From Falsiroseomonas ponticola (GTDB taxonomy: Bacteria > Pseudomonadota > Alphaproteobacteria > Acetobacterales > Acetobacteraceae): DNA of 64,000 nucleotides. The position numbers and the translations under genes were made by a program. Where the stretch lies: the NCBI RefSeq assembly GCF_016805305.1, contig NZ_JAERQN010000001.1, forward strand, positions 1,054,001 through 1,118,000, in the 5' to 3' direction. The notes under the pieces were generated by a model. The model was not told the origin of the DNA. It did not search any database and saw only the letters and a program-made list of their open reading frames with translations. Shown one piece after another: positions 34,655-43,849 of the stretch (position 1 is its first letter; each line of letters begins with the position of its first letter).

Positions 34655-37600
34655 TTGCGCTTCCTTGTCGCCGTGTCGCTGGAGCGACGGCCGCTGCTGC
34701 TGCTCTTCTTCGTCGTCTTCCTCGTGGTCGGCGTGCTCGGCTTCCGGCAGCTGAACATCGAGGCCTATCCGGACCCCGTGCCGCCCACCGTCGTCGTCAT
34801 CACCCAGAATGCCGGCCAGAGCGCGGAGGAGATCGAGCGCTACATCACCGTGCCGATCGAGGTCGCGATGTCCGGCCTGCCGAACCTGACGACGGTGCGC
34901 TCCACCTCCCTCTTCGGCCTCTCCGACGTCCGCGTGCAGTTCAACTTCAACTACACCTATGAGGAAGCGGTGCAGCAGGTGCTGAACCGCCTCGGCCAGA
35001 TCGGCGACCTGCCGAATGGCGCGCAGCCCGGCATCTCCCCGGCCTCCCCGATCGGGGAGATCATGCGCTACCGCCTGGTGGGGCCGCCCGGCTATCCGCT
35101 GGAGGATCTGAAGACCCTGCAGGAATGGGTGCTGGACCGGCGCTTCAAGCGCGTGCCGGGCGTGATCGACGTCACCTCCTTCGGCGGGCTGTCCAAGACC
35201 TATTCGGTGCAGGTGGATCTCGCCCGGCTCTCCGCCTACGGCATCGCGCTGCCCGCGGTGGTGGAGGCGATCCGCGGCGGCTCCGTCAATGTCGGCGCCG
35301 GCACGCTGAATGTGGGACCGCAATCCTTCGTCGTGCAGGGCATCGGCCTGATCCGCGGCGTGGAGGATATCGGCCATGTCGTCATCGGCGTGCGGGACGG
35401 CAATCCGGTGCTCGTCTCCGATGTCGCGACGGTGGAGATCGGCAACCTGCCGCGCCTCGGCATCGCGGGGCATGAGAATGACGACGATGTCATGCTCGGC
35501 ACGGTGCTGATGCGCCGTGGCGAGCAGACGCTGCCGACCATCCATGGCGTGCAGCGGGAGGTGGAGCGCATAAATGCCGGCGGCGTGCTGCCGCCCGGCG
35601 TGCGCATCGTGCCGCTCTATGACCGGGAAGACCTGGTCTCCACCACCACGCAGAAGGTGGTGAAGAACATCCTGGAAGGCGTGGCGCTGATCCTGGTGAT
35701 CCAGTGGCTGTTCCTGGGCGACCTGCGCGGCGCCATCGTGATCGCCGCCACCATCCCCTTCGCCTTCTTCTTCGCCGTGCTGATGATGCTGGGCCGGGGC
35801 GAGAGCGCCAACCTGCTCTCGCTCGGCGCGCTCGATTTCGGCCTGCTGGTGGATGCGACCGTCATCATGGTGGAGAACATCTTCCGCCACCTCCACCTGG
35901 CGCGCCATTCGCACCCCGGCCAGCCGCCACGGCCCGTGCCGATGACGGTGCTGCGCGCGGCCGGCGAGGTGGACAAGGCAATCTTCTTCTCCATCCTCAT
36001 CATCATGGCGGCCTTCATCCCCCTCTTTGCCATGGGGGGAATCGAGGGCCGCATCTTCGGCCCCATGGCCAAGACCTACGCCTATGCCATCGCCGGCGCG
36101 CTGCTCGCGACCTTCACCATCACGCCCGCCCTGTCCGCTACGCTGTTCAAGCCGGAGACGGAGGAACGCGACACCTTCGTCATGAAGGGCATCAAGTGGG
36201 GCTTCGTGCGGCTCTTCGCCGCCGGGCTGCGGCGCCGTGCCGTGACGCTCGGCTTCGCCGCGCTGATGCTGCTGGGCAGCGGCGGCGTGCTGTCGCGGCT
36301 CGGCGCGGAATTCCTGCCGACGCTGGAGGAAGGCAGCATCTGGCTGCGCGCCACCATGCCCGCCACCATCGCGCTGGAGGAAGGCAACCCGATCGCCAAC
36401 CGCATCCGCCGCGTGCTGATGGAGTTCCCGGAGGTGATCACCGTCACCTCCCAGCAGGGGCGGCCGGATGACGGCACGGACAGCGCCGGCTTCTTCAACG
36501 CGGAGTTCTTCGTCCCCCTTGTGCCGCAGGCGCAGTGGAAGACGGCGCATGAGCGCGAGGGCCTGGTCGCGGCCGTGGCGCGGCGGCTGGAGGCGGAGTT
36601 CGTCGGTGTCGAGTTCTCCTTCTCCCAGACCATCTCGGACAACGTGCAGGAAGCCGCCAGCGGGGTGAAGGGCGCCAATGCCGTGAAGGTGGTGGGGCCG
36701 GATGTGGAGGTGGCCTCCCGCCTCGCCGACCAGATCCGGCGTGAGATGGCGCAGGTGCCAGGCGTGGCCGATCTCGGCGTGCTGCTCAGCACCGGCCAGC
36801 AGACCGTGACCATCACGGTGGACCGCGCCCGCGCGGCGCGGCGCGGCCTCAGCGTGAGCGACGTGAACACCGCCCTGTCCGCCGCCATCGGCGGGCAGGC
36901 CGCGGGCGCGGTGTATGAAGCCGGCGGCGACCGCAACTTCCCCATCATCGTCCGCCTGGCGCCCCGCTACCGCGACGGGATCGAGGCGATCGGCCGCGTG
37001 CCGGTCGGCGGCAATGCGGTGCTGGCCGATGTCGCGACCATTGAGCTGACCTCCGGCCCTTCCTACATCTACCGCGAGAATTCCGAACGCTACGTCCCGG
37101 TGCGCTTTTCCGTCCGCGGGCGCGATCCCGCCAGCACGGTGGCGGAGGCGCAGAGCCGCGTGGCCTCCGCCGTCCAGCTGCCGAACGGCTATCGCCTGGA
37201 ATGGGTCGGCGAATTCCGCAACCTGCAGATGGCGATCGCGCGGCTGATGGTGGTGGTGCCGATCACGCTCGTCATCATCGCGGTACTTCTCTACGTCTCC
37301 TTCGGCCGGTTGCGGGAAACCGCGATGGTCTTCGCCATGCTGCCGCTCTCCATCTCCGGCGGCGTCTTCGCCCTCGCCCTGGCAGGGCTGAACTTCTCCG
37401 TCCCCGCCGCCATCGGCTTCCTGGCGCTGCTCGGCATCACGGTGATGGAGGCGATCATCTTCCTCTCCTACTTCAACCAGCTGCGGGAACAGGAAGGGCT
37501 CGACTGGACGGCGGCGCTGAACCGCGCCGGGGCGGACCGGCTGCGGCCGGTGATGATGACCTGCTTCGCCTCCTTCTGCGGGCTGCTGCCGATGGCGCTC

Positions 37601-37786
37601 GCCTCCGGCATCGGCGCCGACGTCACCAAGCCGCTGGCGGTGGTGGTGGTGGGCGGCATCGGGCTGGTGCCGGTCTTCATCCTCGTCGTGCTGCCCGCCG
37701 CGGTGGACCTGTTCGGCCGCCGCCTGGCGGCGCGCGACGATGCCGCGGAGGCCGCCGCCGCCGCGAAGCAGCCCCGCCCCGCGTGA
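34655..37786 (+). CDS. Heavy-metal-type RND efflux pump, CzcA/CusA family
   Basis: A pump of about 1043 residues with twelve transmembrane helices and two large periplasmic loops. The proton-relay motif in TM4 is ALDFGLLVDATVIMVEN, with the Asp-Asp-Glu set of HME-RND pumps; the usual Gly after the second Asp is Ala. It drives export from periplasm or cytoplasm to the outside using the proton gradient. I prefer the TTG at 34655 as start because GGAG (34643-34646) is eight bases upstream; a GTG at 34646 would overlap that site. The TolC-like channel gene follows after 9 bases. The ion or compound exported is not certain. Confidence 0.93.
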   Translation: MRFLVAVSLERRPLLLLFFVVFLVVGVLGFRQLNIEAYPDPVPPTVVVITQNAGQSAEEIERYITVPIEVAMSGLPNLTTVRSTSLFGLSDVRVQFNFNYTYEEAVQQVLNRLGQIGDLPNGAQPGISPASPIGEIMRYRLVGPPGYPLEDLKTLQEWVLDRRFKRVPGVIDVTSFGGLSKTYSVQVDLARLSAYGIALPAVVEAIRGGSVNVGAGTLNVGPQSFVVQGIGLIRGVEDIGHVVIGVRDGNPVLVSDVATVEIGNLPRLGIAGHENDDDVMLGTVLMRRGEQTLPTIHGVQREVERINAGGVLPPGVRIVPLYDREDLVSTTTQKVVKNILEGVALILVIQWLFLGDLRGAIVIAATIPFAFFFAVLMMLGRGESANLLSLGALDFGLLVDATVIMVENIFRHLHLARHSHPGQPPRPVPMTVLRAAGEVDKAIFFSILIIMAAFIPLFAMGGIEGRIFGPMAKTYAYAIAGALLATFTITPALSATLFKPETEERDTFVMKGIKWGFVRLFAAGLRRRAVTLGFAALMLLGSGGVLSRLGAEFLPTLEEGSIWLRATMPATIALEEGNPIANRIRRVLMEFPEVITVTSQQGRPDDGTDSAGFFNAEFFVPLVPQAQWKTAHEREGLVAAVARRLEAEFVGVEFSFSQTISDNVQEAASGVKGANAVKVVGPDVEVASRLADQIRREMAQVPGVADLGVLLSTGQQTVTITVDRARAARRGLSVSDVNTALSAAIGGQAAGAVYEAGGDRNFPIIVRLAPRYRDGIEAIGRVPVGGNAVLADVATIELTSGPSYIYRENSERYVPVRFSVRGRDPASTVAEAQSRVASAVQLPNGYRLEWVGEFRNLQMAIARLMVVVPITLVIIAVLLYVSFGRLRETAMVFAMLPLSISGGVFALALAGLNFSVPAAIGFLALLGITVMEAIIFLSYFNQLREQEGLDWTAALNRAGADRLRPVMMTCFASFCGLLPMALASGIGADVTKPLAVVVVGGIGLVPVFILVVLPAAVDLFGRRLAARDDAAEAAAAAKQPRPA

Positions 37787-37795
37787 CATGACCCG

Positions 37796-39166
37796 ATGCA
37801 GCCCGGATTCCCGCCCATGAAGCCCGCCGCCGCCCTCTGCCTCGCGATCCTCGCCGCCTGGCCCGCCGCCCGGCCCCTGGCCGCCGAAACCCGCGCCACC
37901 GCCCCCGCCAGTGGCGGGCTGACGCTGGCCGACGCGCAGGCGATGCTGCTGGAGCGCAACCTGGCGCTGGCCGCCGCGCGGCGCGGCGTGGAGATCGCCC
38001 GCGCCCAGCGCCTGGTGGCGGATACCGCGCCGGCGGGATCCATCACCTATGGCCAGACGGCCGCGCAGATGAGCGAGGAGCGCCGCCTCTCCGGCTTCTA
38101 CGGCAACCGCGCCGTCTCGCCGCTCAACAATGCCAGCTTCACCCTCAACGTGGTGGTGGAACGCGGCGGCAAGCGGGAATTGCGCACGCTCGTCGCCGCC
38201 GAACAGGTGAGCGTCGCGGAGGCACAGTTGCTGGATGCGATGCGCGACCAGCTCTTCCAGCTCCGCCAGGCCTTCATCAATGCCCTGCAGGCACGCGCCG
38301 ACCTGCGCGTGGCGCTCGACAACCGCAACAGCCTGAACCAGACGGAGGCGCTGCTGGCGCGGCAGGTGCGCCAGGGCGGCATCGCGGAATCGGAACTGCT
38401 GCGCTTCCAGGCCAGCCGCCTGCCCTTCGAACAGCAGGTCGCCGCCGCCATCCAGGCGCAGGCGGCGGCGGTGGCGCGGGTGGCGGCGCTGCTCGGGCAG
38501 GATGCGGTGGCGCGTGGCGCGACGCTCGAACTCGGCGGCAGCCTGGCGAACCAGGCGCCGCTCGGGCTGACCCAGGCCGCGCTGGCGGCCGCGATCGGGG
38601 AGCGTCCGGACGTGCTGGCGGCGGAACGCGGCGTGGCGGCGGCGGATGCCTCCACGCGCCTCGCGGAGGCGGGGCGGTCGCGCGACCTCTCCATCGGCGG
38701 CAGCCTCAGCCGCACGGAACTCAGCCAGGACCTGCCTTCCGCCAGCCGCGGGCTGCGCGCCAACAACGCGGTCGGCATCACGCTGTCCGTGCCCATCTTC
38801 ACGCAGCGCATCACGGAAGGCGGCATCGCGGTGGCCATGGCGCAGCGCGCGCAGGCGCGGGCGCAGGCGGATGGCGTGCGCGCCAATGCGCTGGCGGACC
38901 TCGCCGCCGCCTGGGCGGGCTACGAACAGGCGCGCACGCTGATGGCGCTGACCAGCGGCGCGGTGTTGCGCCGGGCGGAGGAAGCCTACCGCGCGACGGA
39001 AGCCGCCTACCTCGCCGGCGGGCGCAGCCTGCTGGACGTGCTGGATGCGCTGCGCACGCTGAACGCCACGCGCCAGGCCGCCAATGCCGCCCAGGCCGCG
39101 CATGCGCTGGCGCTGGCGACGCTGGAACAGGCCAGCGGGGTCGGCGGGATCATGCCGCGGCTGTAG
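37796..39166 (+). CDS. TolC/CzcC-family outer membrane efflux protein
   Basis: A 456-residue outer-membrane channel of the OEP family. The signal peptide (MKPAAALCLAILAAWPAARP from the second Met, residue 8) is followed by two OEP repeats: LTLADAQAMLLERNLALAAA opens the first, LTQAALAAAIGERPDVLAAE opens the second. Long Ala/Gln/Arg-rich helices form the coiled barrel. It completes the tripartite system with the pump (9 bases upstream) and the divergent adaptor. The ATG at 37817 may be the true start. The 3' end overlaps the convergent transferase gene by 17 bases. Confidence 0.92.
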   Translation: MQPGFPPMKPAAALCLAILAAWPAARPLAAETRATAPASGGLTLADAQAMLLERNLALAAARRGVEIARAQRLVADTAPAGSITYGQTAAQMSEERRLSGFYGNRAVSPLNNASFTLNVVVERGGKRELRTLVAAEQVSVAEAQLLDAMRDQLFQLRQAFINALQARADLRVALDNRNSLNQTEALLARQVRQGGIAESELLRFQASRLPFEQQVAAAIQAQAAAVARVAALLGQDAVARGATLELGGSLANQAPLGLTQAALAAAIGERPDVLAAERGVAAADASTRLAEAGRSRDLSIGGSLSRTELSQDLPSASRGLRANNAVGITLSVPIFTQRITEGGIAVAMAQRAQARAQADGVRANALADLAAAWAGYEQARTLMALTSGAVLRRAEEAYRATEAAYLAGGRSLLDVLDALRTLNATRQAANAAQAAHALALATLEQASGVGGIMPRL

Positions 39167-39851
39167 GGGCCCCGCCCGCGAAGGCCGGGTCGTGGCGGCG
39201 GCAGATTTCCGCTGCCGGGACCGCGCGCATCTCCGCGATCCCCGCCGCCAGGCGATCGCGCGGCCAGTCCCACCAGGCGATGCGCAGCAGGCTGTCGCGC
39301 ACCGCCTCGGGAAAGCGGAAGCGCAGCACGCGGCCGGGATTGCCGACGACGATGGCGAAGGGGGCCACATCCTTCGTCACCACCGCCCCGGCGCCGATCG
39401 CCGCCCCCGTGCCGATGGTCACGCCGGGCAGCACGATGACGCCATGGCCGAGCCAGACATCATGGCCGAGCGTGACGCGCTTGCCCCGCCGCCAGTCGAA
39501 GAAGCCGGCCTCGTCCTCACCGAGTCCGTAGGCGCTGGCGCGATAGGTCACATGGCTCAGCGCCACGCGGTCCAGCGGGTGGTTGCCGGGGTTGATGCGC
39601 ACATGGCTGGCGATGGAACAGAAGCGGCCGATGGTCGCGTAGATGATCTGGCTGTCATGGACGACATAGGAGTAGTCGCCGAACTCCGTTTCCGCGACCG
39701 TGCTGCGCGCGCCCACTTCCGTGTAGATGCCGAAGCGGCAGTCGCGCACCTTCGCCGTCGGATCGATGAACGGGTCGAGGCCGAGGCGCTTGGTCGCGCT
39801 CCCCGGATCCTGGTAGGCGGTCACGCGCGGATCAGTCTCAGCCTCAGCCAT
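39150..39851 (-). CDS. Phosphonate-cluster hexapeptide-repeat acyltransferase
   Basis: A 233-residue left-handed beta-helix protein. Hexapeptide repeats run from about residue 30 to 185, with SIASHVRINPGNHPLDR, LGHDVWLGHGVIVLPGVTIG and AVVTKDVAPFAIVVGNPGRV typical of the CatB/DapH-like transferases found in phosphonate gene clusters. Such proteins probably acetylate a small amine or aminophosphonate using acetyl-CoA. The ATG at 39851 overlaps phnE by 31 bases but has a GGAG site; a GTG at 39824 would give a four-base overlap. It is the last gene of the phytase-like/phnD/phnE/phnE operon. Confidence 0.85.
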   Translation of the reverse strand: MAEAETDPRVTAYQDPGSATKRLGLDPFIDPTAKVRDCRFGIYTEVGARSTVAETEFGDYSYVVHDSQIIYATIGRFCSIASHVRINPGNHPLDRVALSHVTYRASAYGLGEDEAGFFDWRRGKRVTLGHDVWLGHGVIVLPGVTIGTGAAIGAGAVVTKDVAPFAIVVGNPGRVLRFRFPEAVRDSLLRIAWWDWPRDRLAAGIAEMRAVPAAEICRRHDPAFAGGAPTAAA

Positions 39852-40585
39852 CGGCTGGCTCCATCGATGAGGGCGACGGTGGCCAGGACCATCAGCAGGA
39901 TGAAGGCGGCCTCGTCCCAGTTGTTGATGCGGATGCGGTCGGACAGCGCCAGCCCGATGCCCCCGGCGCCGACCACGCCGAGGATGGTGGCGGAGCGCGT
40001 GTTGCTCTCGAAGACGTAGAGCACCTGCGAGAGCATGACAGGCAGCGCCTGCGGCAGCAGCCCGTAGCGGATCACCAGCAGGCGGGAAGCGCCGGCGCCG
40101 CGCACGCCCTCCACCTGCCGCCGTTCCGTCGCCTCCAGCGCCTCCGAGAAGGTCTTCGCCAATGTCCCGATATCGGGCAGGGCGAGGGCCAGGATGCCGG
40201 CGAAGGGGCCCATGCCGACGGCGGAGACGAAGATCAGCGCCCAGACCAGGCTATCGATGGCGCGCAGCCCGTCGAAACCGCGGCGGATGGTGAAGCGCGC
40301 CCAGGCATTGGCGACCACCGTCCCGGCGCCGAGGAAGGCGAGGGGCAGCGCCACGAGCGCGGCCAACAGCGTGCCGAGGAAGGCCATGGCCAGCGTCTCC
40401 GCCAGCGCGCGCAGCAGGTCCGGCAGGGCGCCACCGGGCGATGGCGGCAGCATCAGCACGACCAGCCAGCCGAGTTTCCCTAATCCCTCCCACACACGGT
40501 GGGGCGAGGCATCGACGCGCCACAGTGCCAGCAGCAGCAGCGTGAATCCCAGCGTGACGATCAGGCTGGTGCGACGCGTGATCAT
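39821..40585 (-). CDS. phnE: Phosphonate ABC transporter permease PhnE (second copy)
   Basis: A 254-residue inner-membrane permease with about five to six helices. The coupling-loop region EALEATERRQVEGVRGAGAS followed by YGLLPQALPVML is the PhnE/BPD-transporter signature where an ATPase would dock. NTRSATILGVVGAGGIG is the typical C-terminal block. Its ATG overlaps the stop of the preceding phnE by four bases. Paired phnE genes are common in phosphonate/phosphite/phosphate importers, where they form a heterodimeric channel. Confidence 0.93.
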   Translation of the reverse strand: MITRRTSLIVTLGFTLLLLALWRVDASPHRVWEGLGKLGWLVVLMLPPSPGGALPDLLRALAETLAMAFLGTLLAALVALPLAFLGAGTVVANAWARFTIRRGFDGLRAIDSLVWALIFVSAVGMGPFAGILALALPDIGTLAKTFSEALEATERRQVEGVRGAGASRLLVIRYGLLPQALPVMLSQVLYVFESNTRSATILGVVGAGGIGLALSDRIRINNWDEAAFILLMVLATVALIDGASRWLRLRLIRA

Positions 40586-41448
40586 GCGCCCGCCGCCGCG
40601 CCCGGCCCGATGATGCGGTGGCGCAGCCGCCCGCAGGCCAGGTCGATCGCCGTCACCGTCAGCAGGATGAGCAGCAGGATGGCGGAGATGTCGGGATAGC
40701 TGAACTGGCGGACGGAGAGATACAGCTCCTCCCCGATGCCCCCCGCGCCGACGATGCCCAGCACCGAGGCCTCCCGCACATTGATCTCGAAGCGCAGCAG
40801 GCCGAAGGAGAGCATGTCCGGCAGGGATTGCGGCAGCACGCCGAAGCGCATCGCCTGCGGCCAGGTGCCACCCGCGGCGCGCACCGCCTCCACCGGGCGG
40901 AGGTCCGCATTCTCATGCACCTCCGCGAACTGCTTGCCGAGCGCGCCCCAGCTGTGCAGCGCCAGCGCCAGCACGCCCGCGAAGGGGCCGAGGCCGAAGG
41001 CGTAGACGAAGATCAGCGCGAAGACGAGCGTCGGCACCGTGCGCGCCAGTTCCAGCACGCGGCGCGAGAGGGACACCGCCCAGCGCGGGGCGAGCGTCGC
41101 CGCCGCGGGAAAGGAGAAGAGCAGCGCGGCAACAGCGCCGAGCAGCGTGCCGGCATAGGCGATCAGCAGCGTGTCGAGCAGCAGCACGACCCAATGATCG
41201 AGCCCCCAGAACCACTCCGCGAGGTCATCGCCCAGCCTGTCCCAGCGCAGCACGGGGATGGTGCGCCAGACATAGTCGGCGGCCATGGGCAGGCCGCGCG
41301 CCAGGCGGGCGAGATCGACCTCCCCGACCCAACTGGCCACCAGGATGGCGGCCAGGAAGGACAGCCCCCAGCCAGCCCAGGCGCCGCGCCGGCGGCGGCG
41401 CGCCTGCTGCCAGGCGGCCTCCGCGGCCTGGATGGTGATGGCGCTCAC
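40582..41448 (-). CDS. phnE: Phosphonate ABC transporter permease PhnE (first copy)
   Basis: A 288-residue permease, longer at the N-terminus than its partner. It has about six transmembrane helices, the EAA-like coupling loop (AEVHENADLRPVEAVRAAGG then RFGVLPQSLPDML) and NVREASVLGIVGAGGIG near the C-terminus. The start overlaps the phnD stop by four bases. Together with the second PhnE it should form the membrane pore. No phnC ATPase gene lies in this operon or elsewhere in the window. Confidence 0.93.
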   Translation of the reverse strand: MSAITIQAAEAAWQQARRRRRGAWAGWGLSFLAAILVASWVGEVDLARLARGLPMAADYVWRTIPVLRWDRLGDDLAEWFWGLDHWVVLLLDTLLIAYAGTLLGAVAALLFSFPAAATLAPRWAVSLSRRVLELARTVPTLVFALIFVYAFGLGPFAGVLALALHSWGALGKQFAEVHENADLRPVEAVRAAGGTWPQAMRFGVLPQSLPDMLSFGLLRFEINVREASVLGIVGAGGIGEELYLSVRQFSYPDISAILLLILLTVTAIDLACGRLRHRIIGPGAAAGA

Positions 41449-42353
41449 GTACCGCGGTTGCGACGGCGCGCGAGGTTCTCCTCCACCACGGCGATCACGT
41501 CGGCATAATCCTCATGTCGCGTCGGCGCGACGCCGCTGGCATTGGAGGCGGCGACGCGGAAGGCGGCGGGGTCACGTTCCGGCATGGCGAAGACGGCATC
41601 GCGCCAGTCGCGGCGAAGCCCCTCCGGCAGGTCGGCGCGCATCACCCAGGGGGAGTTCGGGATCATGGGGCTGGTCCAGACGATGCGCGTGGCGCCGGGC
41701 GGGACCATGCCCTTCTCCGTCATGCGCTGGATGTTGCCGTGGCGGTCGTTGGACCAGAAGGTCGCGGCGGCGTCGTAGGTGCCGTTGAGCACGGCGATGA
41801 CGCTCTGCTCATGGCTGCCGGAGAAGCCGGTGCGGCCGAAGAACTGCTCCGGCACGAAGCCCTGGCGGCGCAGGAAATAGGCCGGAAAGGCGAAGCCGCT
41901 GGCGGAGTTGGGATCCGCGAAGGCGAAGCTGCGGCCGCGCAGATCCTCCATCCGCTGGAAGGGGCTGTCCGCCTTCACGAAGGCGACGGAGTGATAGCCC
42001 GTGGCCCCCTCATTGTCGCGGTCGCGGGCGAAGGGGATGACGCGGTCGCCCATCACGCGCCGGGCTAGCGCGTAGTTGGCCGGCCCGATGCGGGCGAATT
42101 CGATGTTGGAACTCCGCATCGCTTCCACGACACCGGCATAGTCGGTGGCGCGGAAGACGCGCAGCGGCACGCCGAGCGTGCGCTGGATGTAGTCCTGGAA
42201 GGGCTGCTGCCGCGCCACCGCATCCCGCTCATTCTCCGCGGAGGAGATGCCGAGCCGAAGCTCGCGGAACTGGCTGCGCCAATCCGCCTGGGCCAGGGAC
42301 GGCGCCGCCAGCAGGCTGGCGGCACCGGAGAGCAGGATGCGACGACGATGCAT
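41445..42353 (-). CDS. phnD: Phosphonate/phosphite/phosphate ABC transporter substrate-binding protein PhnD
   Basis: A 302-residue periplasmic protein with signal MHRRRILLSGAASLLAAPSL. PhnD motifs: LRLGISSAENERDAVARQQP, VVEAMRSSNIEFARIGPANY, YHSVAFVKADSPFQRMEDLR, FADPNSASGFAFPAYFLRR and AAATFWSNDRHGNI. It would capture a phosphonate, phosphite or similar phosphorus compound and pass it to the two PhnE subunits. A GAAGGA ribosome binding site precedes the ATG. It begins 18 bases after the phytase-like esterase gene on the same strand. Confidence 0.94.
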   Translation of the reverse strand: MHRRRILLSGAASLLAAPSLAQADWRSQFRELRLGISSAENERDAVARQQPFQDYIQRTLGVPLRVFRATDYAGVVEAMRSSNIEFARIGPANYALARRVMGDRVIPFARDRDNEGATGYHSVAFVKADSPFQRMEDLRGRSFAFADPNSASGFAFPAYFLRRQGFVPEQFFGRTGFSGSHEQSVIAVLNGTYDAAATFWSNDRHGNIQRMTEKGMVPPGATRIVWTSPMIPNSPWVMRADLPEGLRRDWRDAVFAMPERDPAAFRVAASNASGVAPTRHEDYADVIAVVEENLARRRNRGT

Positions 42354-42371
42354 GGTGCCAGTCCTTCCGCG

Positions 42372-43757
42372 TCAGCGCGCGCGCAGCAATTCGGGCACGC
42401 GCAGCAGGATCAGCTCATTCGCATCGGCCTGGAAGAAGTGGCGTCCGGCGCTGAAGGGCAGGTTGTTGTCGTTGCCGACGATGATGTGGTCTTCATCCAC
42501 CATCGCCACATCCTCGATGGTGAAGAAGGGGAAGGTGAAGCGGTCGCGCGGCGCATTCGCGGGCAGGTCGCCGCGGATGCGCGCCAGGCCTTCGCTGTCG
42601 CGGATGGCCATCAGGTCGATATGCCCGATCTTGCGCACGAAGCCCTCGGCATCCGTCTGCGCCATGTCCACCAGCGTGATGCGCTTGACGCGCGCGGGCA
42701 GCGGGAAGCAGGGGGCGGCGCGCGTCGGCTGCTGGCCCTGGCCGCAGGCGAGGCCGGGGTCGCCCTCCCCGTTGTCGCGCTCGATCACCAAGGCGCGCGT
42801 GGCATCGATGAAGTTGAAGTCGCCGATCGCGGTGGCTCCCGGCGTCAGGCGGAAGCGCGCGGTGCGGCCGGTCCATTCCCCGCGCGGCACGCTGTATTCC
42901 AGCACGCGCAGGAACTGGCCTTCCGGCTGGTCGGAATTGGGCGCGAAGAGCGGCTGTTCCAGCATGGCCCAGATCGTCTGCCCATCCGGCGTCAGCGCCA
43001 TGCCCTCATAGCCCCCGGAGCGCCGGACGCGGTAGGCAACGCCGGCCGTGGGCGTGGCGGCGACCTGCAGCGCGGGATTGTCCGGGCCCATCAGCACCTG
43101 GTTGTCCATCCGAGTCTCGACCACGCGCAGCACGCGGCCCGCGGCATCGACATGGACAAGGAAGGGGCCGAATTCCTCGCCGATCATGAAGCTGCCATCG
43201 GGCAGGGGCTGGATGCTCTCCGGATCGAAATCGGCGCCGGTGAGGTAGCGCGCATCGGTGCCCTCATGCGCGATGCGGAAGGGGATGCGGCGCAGCGGGT
43301 CGGAGAGGAAGACCGTGCGCAGCAGTTCCACCTGGCCGCTCTGCCAGTCGGGGCGCACCTTGTGGAACATCAGCAGCGTGTCGCCGCTGTTGCGGCGGTT
43401 GCCGAAGCCGTTGTCGGTCAGCACCCAGTAGTTGCCGGGCTCGCCCGCCACGGGCTTGATGCCGGAGAAGCCCTGCACGGGCTGGCCGATGAAGGGGAAG
43501 GCGATGCCGGTGGGGCGGTTGCCGTGCAGCGGCCCCGTATCGCCCATCACCGCGCCCGGCCGGTCGATGCGAAGGTTGCCGGGCCCCGCGAACTTGCCGG
43601 AGACCAGCGCATCCCGCGGCGCATCGGCCGGCGGCAGCGCCATGGTGAAGGCGGGCAGGATGGCATGGCCGGCCAGGGTCGCTTCGAAGCGCTGGTCGGC
43701 GATGGCGGCGTGAGACAGGCCGATCAGGGCCGTGGCGGCAAGCAGCAGGCGTCGCAT
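42372..43757 (-). CDS. Esterase-like activity of phytase family protein, secreted
   Basis: A 461-residue protein with a Sec signal (MRRLLLAATALIGLSHAAIA). Motifs FSGIKPVAGEPGNYWVLTDN, GADFDPESIQPLPDGSFMIG, EEFGPFLVHVD, YEGMALTPDGQTIWAMLEQP and DFNFIDATRALVIERDNGEG match the phytase-like propeller family (Pfam PF13449 type). The mature enzyme is expected in the periplasm and may hydrolyse organophosphate esters; activity is not proven for the family as a whole. It is the first gene of the phn operon, which suggests that it releases the compound PhnD takes up. A Pho-box-like repeat lies about 60-77 bases upstream. Confidence 0.88.
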   Translation of the reverse strand: MRRLLLAATALIGLSHAAIADQRFEATLAGHAILPAFTMALPPADAPRDALVSGKFAGPGNLRIDRPGAVMGDTGPLHGNRPTGIAFPFIGQPVQGFSGIKPVAGEPGNYWVLTDNGFGNRRNSGDTLLMFHKVRPDWQSGQVELLRTVFLSDPLRRIPFRIAHEGTDARYLTGADFDPESIQPLPDGSFMIGEEFGPFLVHVDAAGRVLRVVETRMDNQVLMGPDNPALQVAATPTAGVAYRVRRSGGYEGMALTPDGQTIWAMLEQPLFAPNSDQPEGQFLRVLEYSVPRGEWTGRTARFRLTPGATAIGDFNFIDATRALVIERDNGEGDPGLACGQGQQPTRAAPCFPLPARVKRITLVDMAQTDAEGFVRKIGHIDLMAIRDSEGLARIRGDLPANAPRDRFTFPFFTIEDVAMVDEDHIIVGNDNNLPFSAGRHFFQADANELILLRVPELLRAR

Positions 43758-43817
43758 CGCGATATGTCCATCCCCCGGTTGATGGGCCGGGCTTTAGACA
43801 GGGCGCGTTGCCGCTGC

Positions 43818-43834
43818 TTGACGGTGATGTGACG
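43818..43834 (-). promoter_or_regulatory. Pho-box-like direct repeat upstream of the phn operon
   Basis: On the minus strand the site reads CGTCACATCACCGTCAA: two CGTCA units with an 11-bp period, similar to the PhoB consensus of CTGTCA units spaced 11 bp. It lies 61-77 bases upstream of the phytase-like ATG, a reasonable activator position. The match is partial (CG for TG in each unit), so PhoB control is a hypothesis. Confidence 0.45.
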
Positions 43835-43849
43835 TTGTCGTGGCGGCGG

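Noticed and set aside
34550..39370. A 1,606-codon open frame on the minus strand opposite the RND pump and TolC genes
   Set aside because: Its translation is dominated by Arg, Gly, His and Gln with no domain, and it mirrors the third-position GC bias of the real + strand genes. The RND and TolC motifs on the + strand are unambiguous.
39150..43757. A hidden phnC ATPase within the phn operon
   Set aside because: All spacers are 18 bases or less or overlap, and none of the frames contains Walker A plus ABC signature motifs.
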